Shown one piece after another: positions 1-10,639 of a stretch of DNA of 64,000 bases (its first letter is position 1; each line of letters starts with the position of its first letter). The notes beneath the pieces were generated by a model. That model was not told where the DNA came from. It saw nothing but the letters and a program-made list of their open reading frames with translations, and searched no databases. The DNA comes from Pseudocercospora fijiensis CIRAD86 (Eukaryota; Ascomycota; Dothideomycetes; Mycosphaerellales; Mycosphaerellaceae): contig NW_006921545.1 in assembly GCF_000340215.1 (NCBI RefSeq), forward strand, positions 897,522 to 961,521, in the 5' to 3' direction. Position numbers and translations under genes: made by a program.

Positions 1-1560
1 CCCTCCTAGGAGCTATTATTATAGTTGCGCTAGACGCCTCGGACTATACGAGACTATAGTCGACCTAGAATAATTAGAAAAGGTCTATAGCAATCTAGAA
101 GGTAAAGGCAAAGTATATCCCGAAAGTATCTACTATAATATTATAATAGGTACCTACTAGTATAACCTCCCTATTTACGCTCTATATACTAAGGGAGATA
201 TCTCTATTTATTAGTAACTTAAGCTATTTAGCTTAAAGCTTACTTATAATAAGTAACTCCGAACTATTATTAAGTATTACTAGCTTCTTCTAACTATAGT
301 TTCCGATAGTAACCTTAATATAGATAGCGGGAATAACGGCGAAGGAATAGGTAACTACTAAAAATAATACTTTCGTATTAAGGTTAAGCTAGGCTAGGGA
401 TTTAGCTAAGTCTACTACCTCCTAAGAGTGTTTAGTAATAGTAGGAGTTACGGGCTTAGGACTACTTTACGATTTAGAAAGAAACTTAGGTCCTTTAGTA
501 ATTCCTAAGGAATCGCTTCTAACCTATACTAGGTTATTCCTATCTTCGCTATAAATAAAGTTCCTCGTATTAGCGGAGCTATCGATATCGGCCTTTATAT
601 ACTCTAGGACCTCTTTATACCTCCTAAAGCTCTCGGGGTCGGCCTTACTAAGCTTATAGCGATAGAAGATACGCTAAGCCGTCGGCTATAGTAACCCCTA
701 AAGGACTAGCCTCGTTCTTTAGGAATTCTCGAGCTCCTACTAGTCGATACTATCCGCTAACTTAATAAATTCTCGGATATACTCCTTTAGGTCGTTATCC
801 TTAGTACGCCTTATTAAATAGATAGCCTCGAGCTACGCGCGACTACCTTTAATACGACGGCTATCGCGTTCCTAATACTCCCTTAGAATAGCCTACTTAA
901 AGGTCTCCTAGTTAGTATTAGACTTATCGTCTTTTTCTAGGTAGCCGACTAGGGTTCTAAGGATTCGGTAAAGCTTAGTAATAGTAGTCCTCGTAAGGGA
1001 CCGGATCTTATACTAGTCGGACTCCCTATTAAGCTCGTACTCGACTAAGGCGTCCTTAAAGCGCTCTATATATACTATAGCGTTCTAGCCTTCGAATAAG
1101 GGGTTTCTACCGCTTTCTAGCTCTAGTAGGCGGCGCCTATTCTAAAGGAGAAGCTTAATTTACTTCTTAATTATCTTTATAATAACATTATAGAGTGCCT
1201 ATAGCGTAGAAGGCCTAATAGCATCTCCTAGGTTAACGGCGCTTATAATAACTACTCGTCGCCTAATTTCCTCGTTAATAGGATTAGGGTAGATATTACC
1301 GTTAAAGGATTCTACTAATTTGTAATACTCGTCTTCGCTTAGGCTTATTCGGTTATTATAAAATAGTTAAAATAAAATACTATAAGAATTGTTTTTAGTA
1401 TAGTTAGTAGGTTTGTTTTAATATTGCTATAGGAGAAAGTAGTACGCTAGGCTATTTTCCCCTAATAATATCCCTAGGGTAGTATTAGGATTTAGCCTCT
1501 TAGTAGTCGCCTAGGCACTACTAGGAGCTTATTTTAGTAAATTTTTAATATAAAGCCGCT
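1..1560 (-). pseudogene. RIP-degraded gag-like retrotransposon frame
   Basis: Read on the minus strand with TAG/TAA taken as former Trp/Gln, a hydrophilic protein can be followed from about 1,560 down to about 500. It includes NPLFEG at about 1,105, RFKDALVEYELNRES at about 1,050 and LEKDDKSNTN at about 930. Charged segments, evenly spaced Trp-to-stop changes and the later KADIDSSANTRNF stretch near 570 resemble the capsid part of fungal LTR-retrotransposon gag proteins. There is no zinc knuckle or protease that I can recognise, so the family (gypsy is my guess) is inference. The frame shifts at least once near 850-900 and runs off the left edge. It has no intact start and cannot be expressed as one protein. 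No neighbouring pol could be tied to it. Confidence 0.4.
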
Positions 1561-2530
1561 CGGAGGAAGGAACTATAGTCTCTCTTTACTCCTAGATCCT
1601 AGAGACTAGTTCCCTTACTAACTATTGTCCTCTCCTTTAGCTAGGTAGAGGGGATAGAGGCCTTCTTTTCCTAGTAGAAGGCTAAGTACTATCTAAACGA
1701 GGCTACGAATTAGGGAGCAATCTACCTAATTAATAGGGACTCTCTAGTTATCTAACCTATAGTCTAGAAGTTACTATTTATCGATAGTCTTAGCGGGACC
1801 CGGTAAGGTTAATAGGTAATTAATCTATCTCCCTCGTAAGGCGACTAGTCCGCGTTACTATTATATAACTAGGCCGGTAGGCGGTAGCTTATCTCGAGTA
1901 AGCGGTACTAAATAGGTCTTCGACCTAGAGCCGAGTCCTTAGAAATTAGCTATAGTTATAGACTAGGCCCTAAGCTATAATAGTCCTAAGGGTTTATAGC
2001 TTTTCGGGGTTAAAGAGATGCCCTCGTTAAGAGGTTCTTTACTTATCGTAATAGCCCCTCGAGATACTTCTATATCGTCTATATCGTAGGCTCTTATCGT
2101 ACCCTCGCTCTAGTTATAGCTATTCGTACCCTAAGACTACCTTCGATATACCTATACCTATTAGATATAAAGAGATAGCCCTACCTTCGGCTCTAAATAA
2201 GGACGGAACACTATACTACTACTACTACTAGTAATAATAGTATAGGCAACCGAGGGTAATATAACCTATAACAATATAGGCAGCTATATTTAGTAAGATA
2301 GGATAACAAACATATCGCTTAGGCTAGTAACTAGAGCCCTGCAATATAGGCACTATAGAACTTAATATAAATAGTATACTATACGAGATTAATAATCTAT
2401 CTATACTATAGAAGGAGGCCTGTTTTATAGGCTTAATATCTAGCCTATAGATATAGGGCCTGTTACTAGCTAATACTATTTAAGAATTTTTAGTCTAGGA
2501 GGTAGAAAATACGTTAGTCTAAGGGTACAC
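1561..2530. other. Gene-free RIP-degraded sequence
   Basis: No reading frame on either strand could be matched to a known domain. The stretch has the same CpA/TpG depletion as its surroundings and a short run of ACT triplets near 2,216-2,230. It probably belongs to flanking retroelement non-coding sequence. Confidence 0.5.
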
Positions 2531-2534
2531 TTCT

Positions 2535-2775
2535 TAGTCCGGGAGGGAAAATACAGTAGGGAAACCCGGCTTAGTACGGGTATATACTTTACTTTAGAAT
2601 ATATACGTATATACGGTAGTAGATACGACTACGATAATAATATAGCGGTAGATATATACGAGAACAATACCTTATCCCGCTAATATATAGCCTTCGTTAC
2701 TACCCTTCTTTTCTTATTAATACTTGCAATACTGCCCTTTAAAGGTATATAATACTATATAGATCCCTCGTAGTA
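2535..2775 (+). repeat. Dispersed repeat, copy 1 (LTR or leader of a retroelement)
   Basis: This stretch matches 51,965-52,200 in the same orientation. Shared blocks include ACCTTATCCCGCTA (about 2,669), CCCTTCTTTTCTTATTAA against GTCCTTTTCTTCTCATTAA, and the end block AAAGGTATATAATACTATA followed by CCCTCGTAGT. The two copies differ mainly by C/T and G/A transitions, as expected after RIP. In the second copy the end block follows an ATG, so the repeat may contain the end of a leader and the first codons of a gag. No coding function is otherwise visible. Confidence 0.5.
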
Positions 2776-2819
2776 GTAGGATAGTAGATATCTATAGATA
2801 TCTATAGCTATATATACCC

Positions 2820-3640
2820 TCTATAATTCCACGTCTCTAGAAAACTCTAGAGCCCTAGTAGCTACTATTATAAGGCGACAAATATCGCTACCTCGCTAGA
2901 CAAGCAATCTAACTACTACCTACTCGAGTACTACTACTATAACTCCCGATACTTCCTACGACTTCCGCTCGACTATATCCTATACTATAGAATTAGGTAT
3001 ATACCCGGCTTACTCCCTCTAACTCGGAAACGACTCGAAGAATAAGGCAGTAAATACTATCTATAGCTATATATACTCTCTAGAATTCCGGATAATAATT
3101 AATCTTTATTTCGAATAACCTTAATAATAGCTAATCCTATCGATCTATACTAATAAGGAGGACGATATAGAAGGCTATTAAAGAGCTTCGGAATTTCTTT
3201 AGAAGATAGAATAGCCTTCGAACCGAACGGAACGACCGAACCGAACCGGAACTATAAAGGGTCTAAAGATCTCAATAAATATATTAAGGCATATATATTA
3301 TAGATCCAATTGTTTAGATATAGCAACTAGACAGTACTACCTATAGGGAGCCTATCTATAGGAAGCTTTATCTTATCTAGGACAATATCTATAGATACGA
3401 GAAATCTTAGTTAATTTTAAACTATCTAAGATAATACTACTAGAGGAAGAATATCTATACTAGGATATACCTACTACGATAGCTATTGTCTATATATATA
3501 GTTATTCTACCCGGTAACAAAGGGTATCTATAGTTTATCTATAGTAAGGTATCTTTATATAAACTCTCTAACTACTAGACAATAATATCTTTCTATTATC
3601 TATAGGGAACGATATACGATCTTTAGAACTTTAGGATAGA
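2820..3640 (+). repeat. Copia family 5' LTR/leader, copy A
   Basis: This segment matches the minus-strand segments at 41,100-40,330 and 19,300-18,900 and the plus-strand segments at 23,500-23,640 and 25,450-25,830. Landmarks shared with them are the TATCGCTACCTCGCTAGA block (about 2,882), CGACTTCCGCTCGACTATA (about 2,960), CGGATAATAATTAATC (about 3,090), CGAACCGAACGGAACGA (about 3,218) and CTATAGATACGAGAAATC (about 3,382). It is followed by a degenerate gag, so it is the LTR plus leader of a Ty1/copia-type element. The upstream part of the LTR, present in the other copies, is missing here. Confidence 0.6.
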
Positions 3641-4025
3641 CGGACCTCCTACTAAATAAAGATAAAGACAAACCGCGAAACTACGCGAAGAAGAATCTAA
3701 GTAGAGATATCTTTTAGCGATAAGTCTTTTACGTTTAGCCGCCTTTAAGGACAAGATAATATAGAAAAAAAAATAAAACTAAAGCCTTAGCTGTTCTTAG
3801 ACTGCCTATAGAGGACGATCCCTTACTATAAATATAGAATAAAACGGACTCGAAAGAGGCTTAAACTAGTCCTAAAAAACTATACTCCCCTTAGAGATCT
3901 AATTCTAAATGCCTCCTACTAGTAGAGTTATTCTAGGTAGCGTTAGAATTAGCGAATTAGAGTCTAAGGAAGTTAAGCTTCTTAAATAGGTTAGAGTAGC
4001 TTATACTCTACTTAATTAGGGCGAC
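3640..4025 (+). pseudogene. Ty1/copia gag fragment, copy A
   Basis: A frame parallel to the gag of the other copia copies in this window can be followed, with KDKDKP, the residue of a leucine-rich helix, and RISELESKEVKLLK near 3,950-3,995. The last segment corresponds to the part of copia gag (UBN2-type capsid) just before the conserved WALNNLGDKY-like region seen in copy D. Numerous TAG/TAA codons interrupt it. The match to other copies stops abruptly at about 4,025, where unrelated sequence leading to a Mutator-like transposase begins. It is a dead 5' fragment of the element whose 3' end may be the copia fragment at 6,400-7,765. Confidence 0.5.
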
Positions 4026-4931
4026 ATATATGGATTTTCTAAATAGCGGTCGGGAGATTTCTAACTAGCAGTTTTATACCCTAGGAGATCTTAGTAAGAT
4101 TAGTTAGCGCTTAGTTAGTAATTTAATATACCTATTCCTATAAACACGACTACTAACTAGATACTATTCCTAGTATACTATATTCGCGGCTAATACGAAA
4201 TTGTTAACTATATAATAGCGGCTCTTAAGGCGCCTAGTAGCTATTACGTATAGCGTAGTTAATTACTTACGTAATACTATATTACCGGCGGTTTAGTTAG
4301 CTTCGTTAATTTTCTATATTAATCTATTCTATATACTCGAAATAGGATAAAAAGTCTCCTCTATACTATAAACTTATATAATAGTTTTATTCTTAAGCTA
4401 ATGCGTTATATACCCCCTTACCTTATAGAAAAGGGGTATACGGTCTCTTTTAGGCAAGATAGCTAATACCTTTTTATATAAAAATAAAAAAGGAAAAACA
4501 ATCTTCCTAACTTCCTATATAGTGCCCTACTAAAACAAAAAAAAAGTTAGTTCTAAATCTATACTATATAAAGGAGAGTCTTATTTTATATCCTAATTAC
4601 TCTAAAGGATATTACTATATAATCCGGACTACGAAAAACCTCCGAGGAGCTCTATCTACCTTTATATCGGTATCTATATACTAGCACCTCGCTAAATCTT
4701 ATCTAAGTCGGTCTATAGAGAATCCTAAATTAACAACGTTTTTGTATTTCCGCTAAGACCTACGGATTTGTATACGTTCGAGGCTTAACTTTAGGCTTCC
4801 TAGAATGTTTAGCACTTTATCGTCTCTACTACTTTAGCAATATCGCTATAATAGTAGAACTAGCGCCTACTAATAGCTATACTAACTTTAAGGCTCTTCG
4901 AGAAGCGCTATTCTTCGCCGAGAAGGATATT
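4026..4931. other. Unassigned flank of the Mutator-like relic
   Basis: This is the stretch between the copia gag break and the transposase frame. It could be the left non-coding part of the Mutator-like element. I could not find a convincing inverted repeat with the region near 6,300-6,450, and no protein frame was recognised. Confidence 0.35.
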
Positions 4932-6330
4932 ATGTTACCGTACGACGATTTCCTAGTTAGTATAAAGCTAATATCTAATATATATAGTCGTAATAAGGTT
5001 ACTACCGTAAAGTTAGATCGTACTAGTAGCAGGTTTGTTTCTCAGATATACTATCGTTATATTAAGTCGAAACGGACGGTACTAGGTATAAAGAAGAGTA
5101 TAGAAGGCGTTGCTTATAGCTATTACAAACCCGAGTTTACTACTAACGACTATTGTAAGGTTAGCCTAGTAGTAGATATATATTAAGATAGTAAGTAGGG
5201 ATCTCCTAATAATGTTATTATTAAGCGCTGCGATTATTGCTATTAGTATACCTATACCCTCTAATAATACGACGTACGGCGGTCTAATACCTATTTTAAA
5301 GAAATAGGCTAGAAGTTGCTAGATTAGTTACTACGGACGAGTCGAGTAAAGGATCTCCTTACTAATAACTACGCCGATATTAGTAGAAAGTTAACTAGCT
5401 ATTAAACACTATATAACCTTAGCCGCTAGTTGCTATTTTATTACTATAATAAGCGGTACGTTATGCCTAGTAAGAGCGCTACTATAAAGCAAGTTAAAGA
5501 GGCGGAAGAGCGTACGGTTAATTGTAGCTATCGGTACTAGGTCTTCTACGTACAGACTTCTAAAGGCCTTAAATATAGCATTGTCTATACAACTAAGATA
5601 GGTATTAAACTACTAAAGAGATATAGCTAGTTCTTATTACAAGACGCTATATACGATACTAATAATACCGGATTCTTCTTACTTAACCTCTTCGTACGAG
5701 AAAAAGCTAATAACTAGCTTCCTATTGCCTATATACTAGTTAAGAGTTAGTATACTATCGTTCTTAGAACTAGCTTCTAGTACTTGTCTTCGTAGGCCGA
5801 TTATAAGAATCCTAGTAGTTAGTACCTCCGATAGACTATTACTAATAACTCTATAAGCGAACAAGCTACTTTCCGGATTACGCCTAATAGTAATAATATT
5901 ACGATTTTCCTTTACTAGCGCTATATCGTCGAGATAATAAGGAACAAGTTTAGTATTAAACGTAGTTATAAGAAGACGTAGGAGGCTCTATTTAGCGCTC
6001 TATACTTTATAGAAGATTGTAAAGAGGCTAATAAATAGATATAGGCTATAGAGGTCTCGTCCCTAGGTAGACGATAGAGTTAGTTATTCGCCTACTTCTA
6101 ACGAGAGTAGACTATTTAGTATGCCGAGCTCTAGTATATATACGTACGCCGGCGGAATCTACGCGTTTTATAGGTAAATAAAGCTATTTAGTCCTATTAT
6201 CGTATATTAGGTAGAGCTAATTTTCCTCGGAGGATCGTACGACTAGCTATATCGAGGGCTACTATACTTATTATAAGCGCGGTAACGAGACGACAATCTA
6301 TAACTAAAAATAATATCTTCGGGCGCCCTA
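4932..6330 (+). pseudogene. Mutator-like (MULE) transposase relic
   Basis: One frame runs from the ATG at 4,932 to about 6,330. Its first 84 codons are open and it is then interrupted by TAG/TAA codons that fit former Gln and Trp. From about 5,640 it reads LLQDAIYDTNNTGFFLLNLF, then ANN-stop-LPIAYILV. This is the pattern of the MULE domain: a DATY-like first acidic motif followed by a hydrophobic strand and P-I-A-F/Y. Next come SISEQATFRITP (about 5,860), the region of the second acidic motif (fungal MULEs usually have D-S-A-A-E-Q), and about 6,165 LRVL-stop-VNKAI-stop-SYHRIL. The last matches the LLQVTTTNxxESYH motif of fungal MULE transposases. Zinc-finger Cys/His are not visible. It was a DNA transposase and is now dead. 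Confidence 0.6.
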
Positions 6331-6399
6331 ATCCTAGAAGTTAATATCTTAATCTCTAGGAAACGGACTTTAATTATATCGTTAGTAAACCCCTCCTTC

Positions 6400-6700
6400 T
6401 ACTAGGGGTTCTACTTCTACTAGTATACGACGCTCGTCGACTATAGTATAATCCTAAATTAGAAGACCTATTATAGTATACTAGGCCCCGTTATACTATA
6501 ACTATCTTATACTAAGGATATAGGAATTTTAGATTACTATATAAGAGAGGGAGTTTTCGTAAAATCTATAGAATATAGAGATATCCGAACTAGAGAATAG
6601 TTAGCCGATATATTTGCTCAAGGCTTATTAACCGGTCTATCCGAATAGCTTAGAGAGTAGATATAATAGGACTTATAAATCTTTCTTCCTAAAGAACTAA
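6400..6700 (+). pseudogene. Ty1/copia RNase H C-terminus, copy X1
   Basis: The frame reads NPVIL..., TKDIGILDYYIREG (about 6,515-6,555), then VKSIEYRDIRTRE, LADIF and GLLTGLSE-like residues to about 6,700. This matches the end of copia RNase H, where the usual pattern is NPVxHxRxKHIxIRYHxIRE followed by QLADIFTKxL. Stops sit at expected Gln positions. The same sequence occurs inverted at 36,030-35,790. Upstream reverse transcriptase and integrase are absent; the nearest copia gag (copy A) lies 2.4 kb upstream beyond the MULE relic. It marks the 3' end of a copia pol gene. Confidence 0.65.
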
Positions 6701-7765
6701 GCTTTCTAGTATCTTATTTTTTAGCATTATCTAACCTATAGATAATATAGATAACAAAAAATACAATAACACTTAGTAAGAAGATATAATAGGACCTTAA
6801 AATGCTTATAATAGGAAGACTAGGCGATCCGACTTTAAATTATCTAATACTATCCAATCTACAAATAATATAGACAGCGGAAAAGAAAGTAGTAGACCTA
6901 TAGTTTACAATATAGGTACTACTTCGAATAAAAATATACTGTTTAGAGAACTCCTTATAATAGAGAAATAATAAAGAAACCGAAGTTTTCTAGTACAATC
7001 CTATTTAATAGTATTTTAGAGAATTAGAAATTCGTTTAGGGTTTCTACTATCTTTAGGGAGTAAAAAGATCTAATACTAGGAAAAGAGTACTATTAGTAA
7101 ATAGGTCCTTAGTTAATATCTTACTAAACTATAGTAAAATATAAGCGCCTATAGAAGTATCTAAAAATATCTATAGAGACACGTCTCTAAAGGCTATAAA
7201 CTATACGCTTCTATAGTATAAATAAGAACGTACTATTTATTAGTACTAATAGAAATTGCTATCTTTTTTTAGAGTTACGACTATAATCTAGATATCTATT
7301 AGATACTAAATTATAGAAAAAAAAGATCTCTAGAGAGATCTATATTTATATTAGAAATGTTATTCCTATTAGAAGATACCGATAAAAAAATTAATATCTA
7401 GATAAAGGAGTAGGGGAGCTCCTACTAATATACGTATATATAGTATACTAGGGCGCCTTATAGAATAGTACTAACTAGGACCTAGATCAAAATGCGCTAT
7501 AAGTGTTATAATAGAAACTATAGCTATATAGAATTTAGGGGACTAGATCGACCTATATCGATACTATAATTCCTAATAGTAATAGATAGACGATAATAGA
7601 GGTCGAAAATAGCTAACAACCCTAAATCTAGGCGTAGATTAACTACTCAGGTATAGTATCTTTCTAATCGGGAATCTATAGCGAATCTAGCGTACCTAAT
7701 TTAAGTATTAGCTATGCGATATACTAAATACTATAGTATTACCTTATTAGTAGTAGTAATAGTAG
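6701..7765 (+). repeat. Copia 3' non-coding region and start of 3' LTR, copy X1
   Basis: This non-coding stretch is shared with the inverted copy at 35,790-34,700. It ends in sequence that also begins copia LTR copy C: GAATCTAGCGTACCTAATTT at about 7,686, against the 23,018 block GAATCTAGCGTGCCTAATTT. That places the 3' LTR start near 7,640-7,690. At about 7,765 the LTR match stops and the tyrosine-recombinase retroelement begins, suggesting that element landed inside the LTR. Confidence 0.5.
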
Positions 7766-7989
7766 TACCCTTACCTAGCCGTAGTATAGCCGCTATAACA
7801 ATCTATAGTGCCTTTAATAGTACCTACTTCTTCGTAACTAGAAGGTAAGCTCTAAATCCTCTTCTATAATAGTATAGCCGGAGATAGTAAGGCCTCTATT
7901 CGATTAATTATAGCGCTATTTATTAGTAGTAGGTATTAGAACGCTATTAAAGACCTGTCTTTCTATCCTTATAATAATATTAAATTCTA

Positions 7990-8780
7990 CTAGTAGACCC
8001 GTAGCGGCTACCGTAAGAGCGAATACTTTATAGCGTTTATAACGCCGTAGAAGACAGAGTAGTAGTATATAAGATTTTCGCCGAAATAGCCGTATACGAC
8101 TTATTCTTAATATTGTTTAGAGTGTTTAGTATCTTCTAAGCAATGCGAATACCTCTTTAAAGTAATACTCTAGTAACTAGTAGCGTAGGAAAACTCCTTT
8201 AGCGGATAAACTATCTTATCTACCTTATATAGAAACTTTACTAAATATACGATTAGGACTATTATATAAGAGATATAGTAATAGAGACTATAATCTACGC
8301 GATATATAGTAGCTATCGTACCTTAAACTACGAAACACCGGGATATATAAGGTTTAAGCTAACTAGGAGTATAACCAACGATTACCTTTAGTAATATAAG
8401 GAACAGTAACGCTAACTCGATAGAATAGCGACTTTATAACGCGCTTTCTAGTAATAACAACTTATAATACCCGATAAGCGGCGGTATAATAGTTCTTTAG
8501 TATTACCGACCTTTTTTAAGACCGTTTTACTATAGAAGCCTTAGATACCGTAGAGTAAATAGTTAGAAAATTAAAAGAAGGCCTTTATATATAGGTACGT
8601 AAAGATATATTATAAGCTATAGAACTATAATAAGCGCTATTATCTAGTATATTTTGGAAAGTATAGTTATCTAAAATATAAGTAGGGTACGAAGAAGGCG
8701 GTAGTCTATACGTATACCGACCTTATATGCCCTAAGTATAACGGACCCGAGCCTAAAAAGTTTAACTAATTATACAATCC
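7990..8780 (+). pseudogene. Possible gag/ORF1 of YR retroelement E1
   Basis: Both copies E1 and E2 share a frame here: KSEYFIAFITP at about 8,017, TTYS and YCLECLVSSK near 8,095-8,140, then a basic tail with YKL, NYNKR and YPKYK near 8,610-8,680 and CPKYNGPEPKKF at about 8,730. Many Tyr probably replace His or Cys, and the tail may have been a metal-binding or basic nucleic-acid-binding end. I do not recognise a known domain. Its position directly upstream of RT and its conservation between the two copies argue for a former ORF1/gag. Confidence 0.3.
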
Positions 8781-9039
8781 GATATTAAATAAAGAATTCA
8801 AACTGCTGCTACTCTATTCTAGTCTATTAATACTATTATATTAAAAGTACGCTAGTAAAAGTACTTAGTATAGTAACGACGAGGTACTAAGGCTAGAATA
8901 TACCGCTAGACTAAATATAAAGCTCTTATAAGATATATGTTTATTTACTATACTAATTCTAGCGAGTTTAGTTCTATTATAGGTATCGGTATAGCGTTAT
9001 ACGCTAGGTTGTTATCCTAGTAACCTACTATATATCCTC

Positions 9040-9778
9040 TACTATATAATCAAGTTTAGAGTAAATATAGGTATATAGAAATATAGGAATCGGTTTCATA
9101 CGGAATTCGCTAAGGAGCGTAGGGTACTCTGCCTTAACTATAGACTAGCTAACCTTAATCCTAGTAAGATAGCTATATAGCTCTCGGCTAATCTCGAAGC
9201 CGGCCGTATTACTAAACTCTTGCCTAGAGAACGCTATAGGGCCTTAGTTACGAGTAGGAAGGCTACGAGAACCGGGAAACCGTAATTTTACCGTAGGGGT
9301 AGTTCTAAAGTACGATAGAGGTTTCCGCCGTATTTACAACCTCTCGTTTCTTAAAGGAGCGTTAATTAACGACGCTATTCCTTATAATATATAATAGGGC
9401 TACCCTTATATATAAAACGTTTATAGCAATATCTAATAGTATTGTGGCTACTAGACAGGGCTACTTAGTTATTAAAAGGGATATTAAAGCGGCCTTTAGA
9501 ATAGTACTACTAGCTCTATAATAGCGACGGCTACTCGCATTCTAGTTATAAGGTAAAGTCTACTAAGAGAATCTACTCCTATCTAGTCTACGTATAGCAC
9601 TATATATATTTAACTAGTATATAGAAGGCCTTTACTAGGCGCTATAGCGCCTATTTAATTTAATATAAACTCTACTACTACCTTAACAATTTTATCTTTA
9701 TTATTCTACTAACCCTTAGCGACTATATACTAGCTATCTTCTATAATACTTAGAAAACGATAATAACCTACCTTAGCG
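9040..9778 (+). pseudogene. YR-retroelement reverse transcriptase, first part (E1)
   Basis: The lead-in reads IAI-stop-LSANLEAGRITKLLPRERY (about 9,165-9,240), the usual start of DIRS-type RT (xxLAAGRIxGPF). Then come GFRRIYNLSFLKGALINDAIP (about 9,317), LVIKRDIKAAFRIVLLAL (about 9,460) and YYLNNFIFII at 9,676. These correspond to the DIRS/Ngaro RT motifs FRxIHxLSxPxGxSVND, KxDIxxAFR and YLDDFI. Both catalytic Asp of the last motif now read Asn, so the enzyme would be inactive even without the stops. The hAT element interrupts the gene about 80 bp after this motif. The frame continues at 15,524. Confidence 0.7.
9771..9778. repeat. Target-site duplication of hAT, left copy
   Basis: CCTTAGCG here matches CCTCGGCG at 15,524-15,531. 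The uninterrupted homologous element E2 has a single CCTCGGCG at the equivalent place (minus strand, about 29,315). Eight bp is the normal hAT duplication length, and the two differences are transitions expected from RIP. Confidence 0.8.
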
Positions 9779-9799
9779 TAGTATAGTCTATAATCAATT
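9779..9799 (+). repeat. hAT left terminal inverted repeat
   Basis: The first 21 bases pair with the inverted last 21 bases of the element at 15,503-15,523. All mismatches are C/T, as RIP would produce. hAT ends usually begin CAG; here the first C reads T. Confidence 0.75.
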
Positions 9800-9960
9800 C
9801 AATTAATCTAGGACCCCCTAGATTGAATTAGATTGCTAGGACACTTAGATTAAGTTAGATTGAATTGCTTCCTAAGGTAGTAGATTGAATTGAATTGCAA
9901 TCTAGCCTCTCTAGATTAGATTAATTAACTAGATTACAATCTAAGTACGTACCTTCGGCT
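9800..9960. repeat. hAT left subterminal repeats
   Basis: Repeated GATTGAATT, AGATTGAATTGC and TCTAGATTAGATT motifs lie in both orientations. A similar cluster occurs at the other end. Such motifs are usually transposase-binding sites in hAT elements; that role is inferred. Confidence 0.6.
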
Positions 9961-10639
9961 CTAACTAAGGTTAATCTCTAATTAGTACGGAGCTAGTTGC
10001 TATAGCTATTTATAATTCATTAATAACTCTTTTATATATATTTAGTATTCTACTTTAGTTAAGTATATACTTTTATAGCTACTAGCTACTAGTAGTAGCT
10101 AGTAGCTGCCTTACTTTCTAGTAACTTTTAACTATAAATTAAGCTTTGTTATAATGATTTTAGCTAACAAAACAGCTAGTAATACCTCAGATGTTCTAGT
10201 ATATACTAGTTAGCAGCTTTACTTCTTGCCTTTACTTCTAGTATATATAATAAAGCTTGTAATTGCTATAGCTATATATAGCCTAAGCTCCTAAGCTAGT
10301 AGTTAAAAAGAACTATTTCTTTAACTACTAACTTTCTCTTCTATATACTATAACTACTACTAGCAACTAGTAACTACTACCTTCTAATACTAATCTAATA
10401 CTAATCTAATACTAATCTAACCTTAGTCTAACATACCTAATACTAGTAGTAGCACCTTCTCTACTAGTAATAGGCTCCTTACTACCCTCCCTCCTCTACT
10501 AACTTAGACTTAGTAAGAAAGAAAGAGCAAGGTAGAAAGAGCAAGATAGTAATAGTCCTCCTAACTAGATTAGGAGGTAGTACTGGTAGCTAAGATCCTA
10601 GGAGACCTAATCTAACTCAAAACAAGGGTCCTATATATA

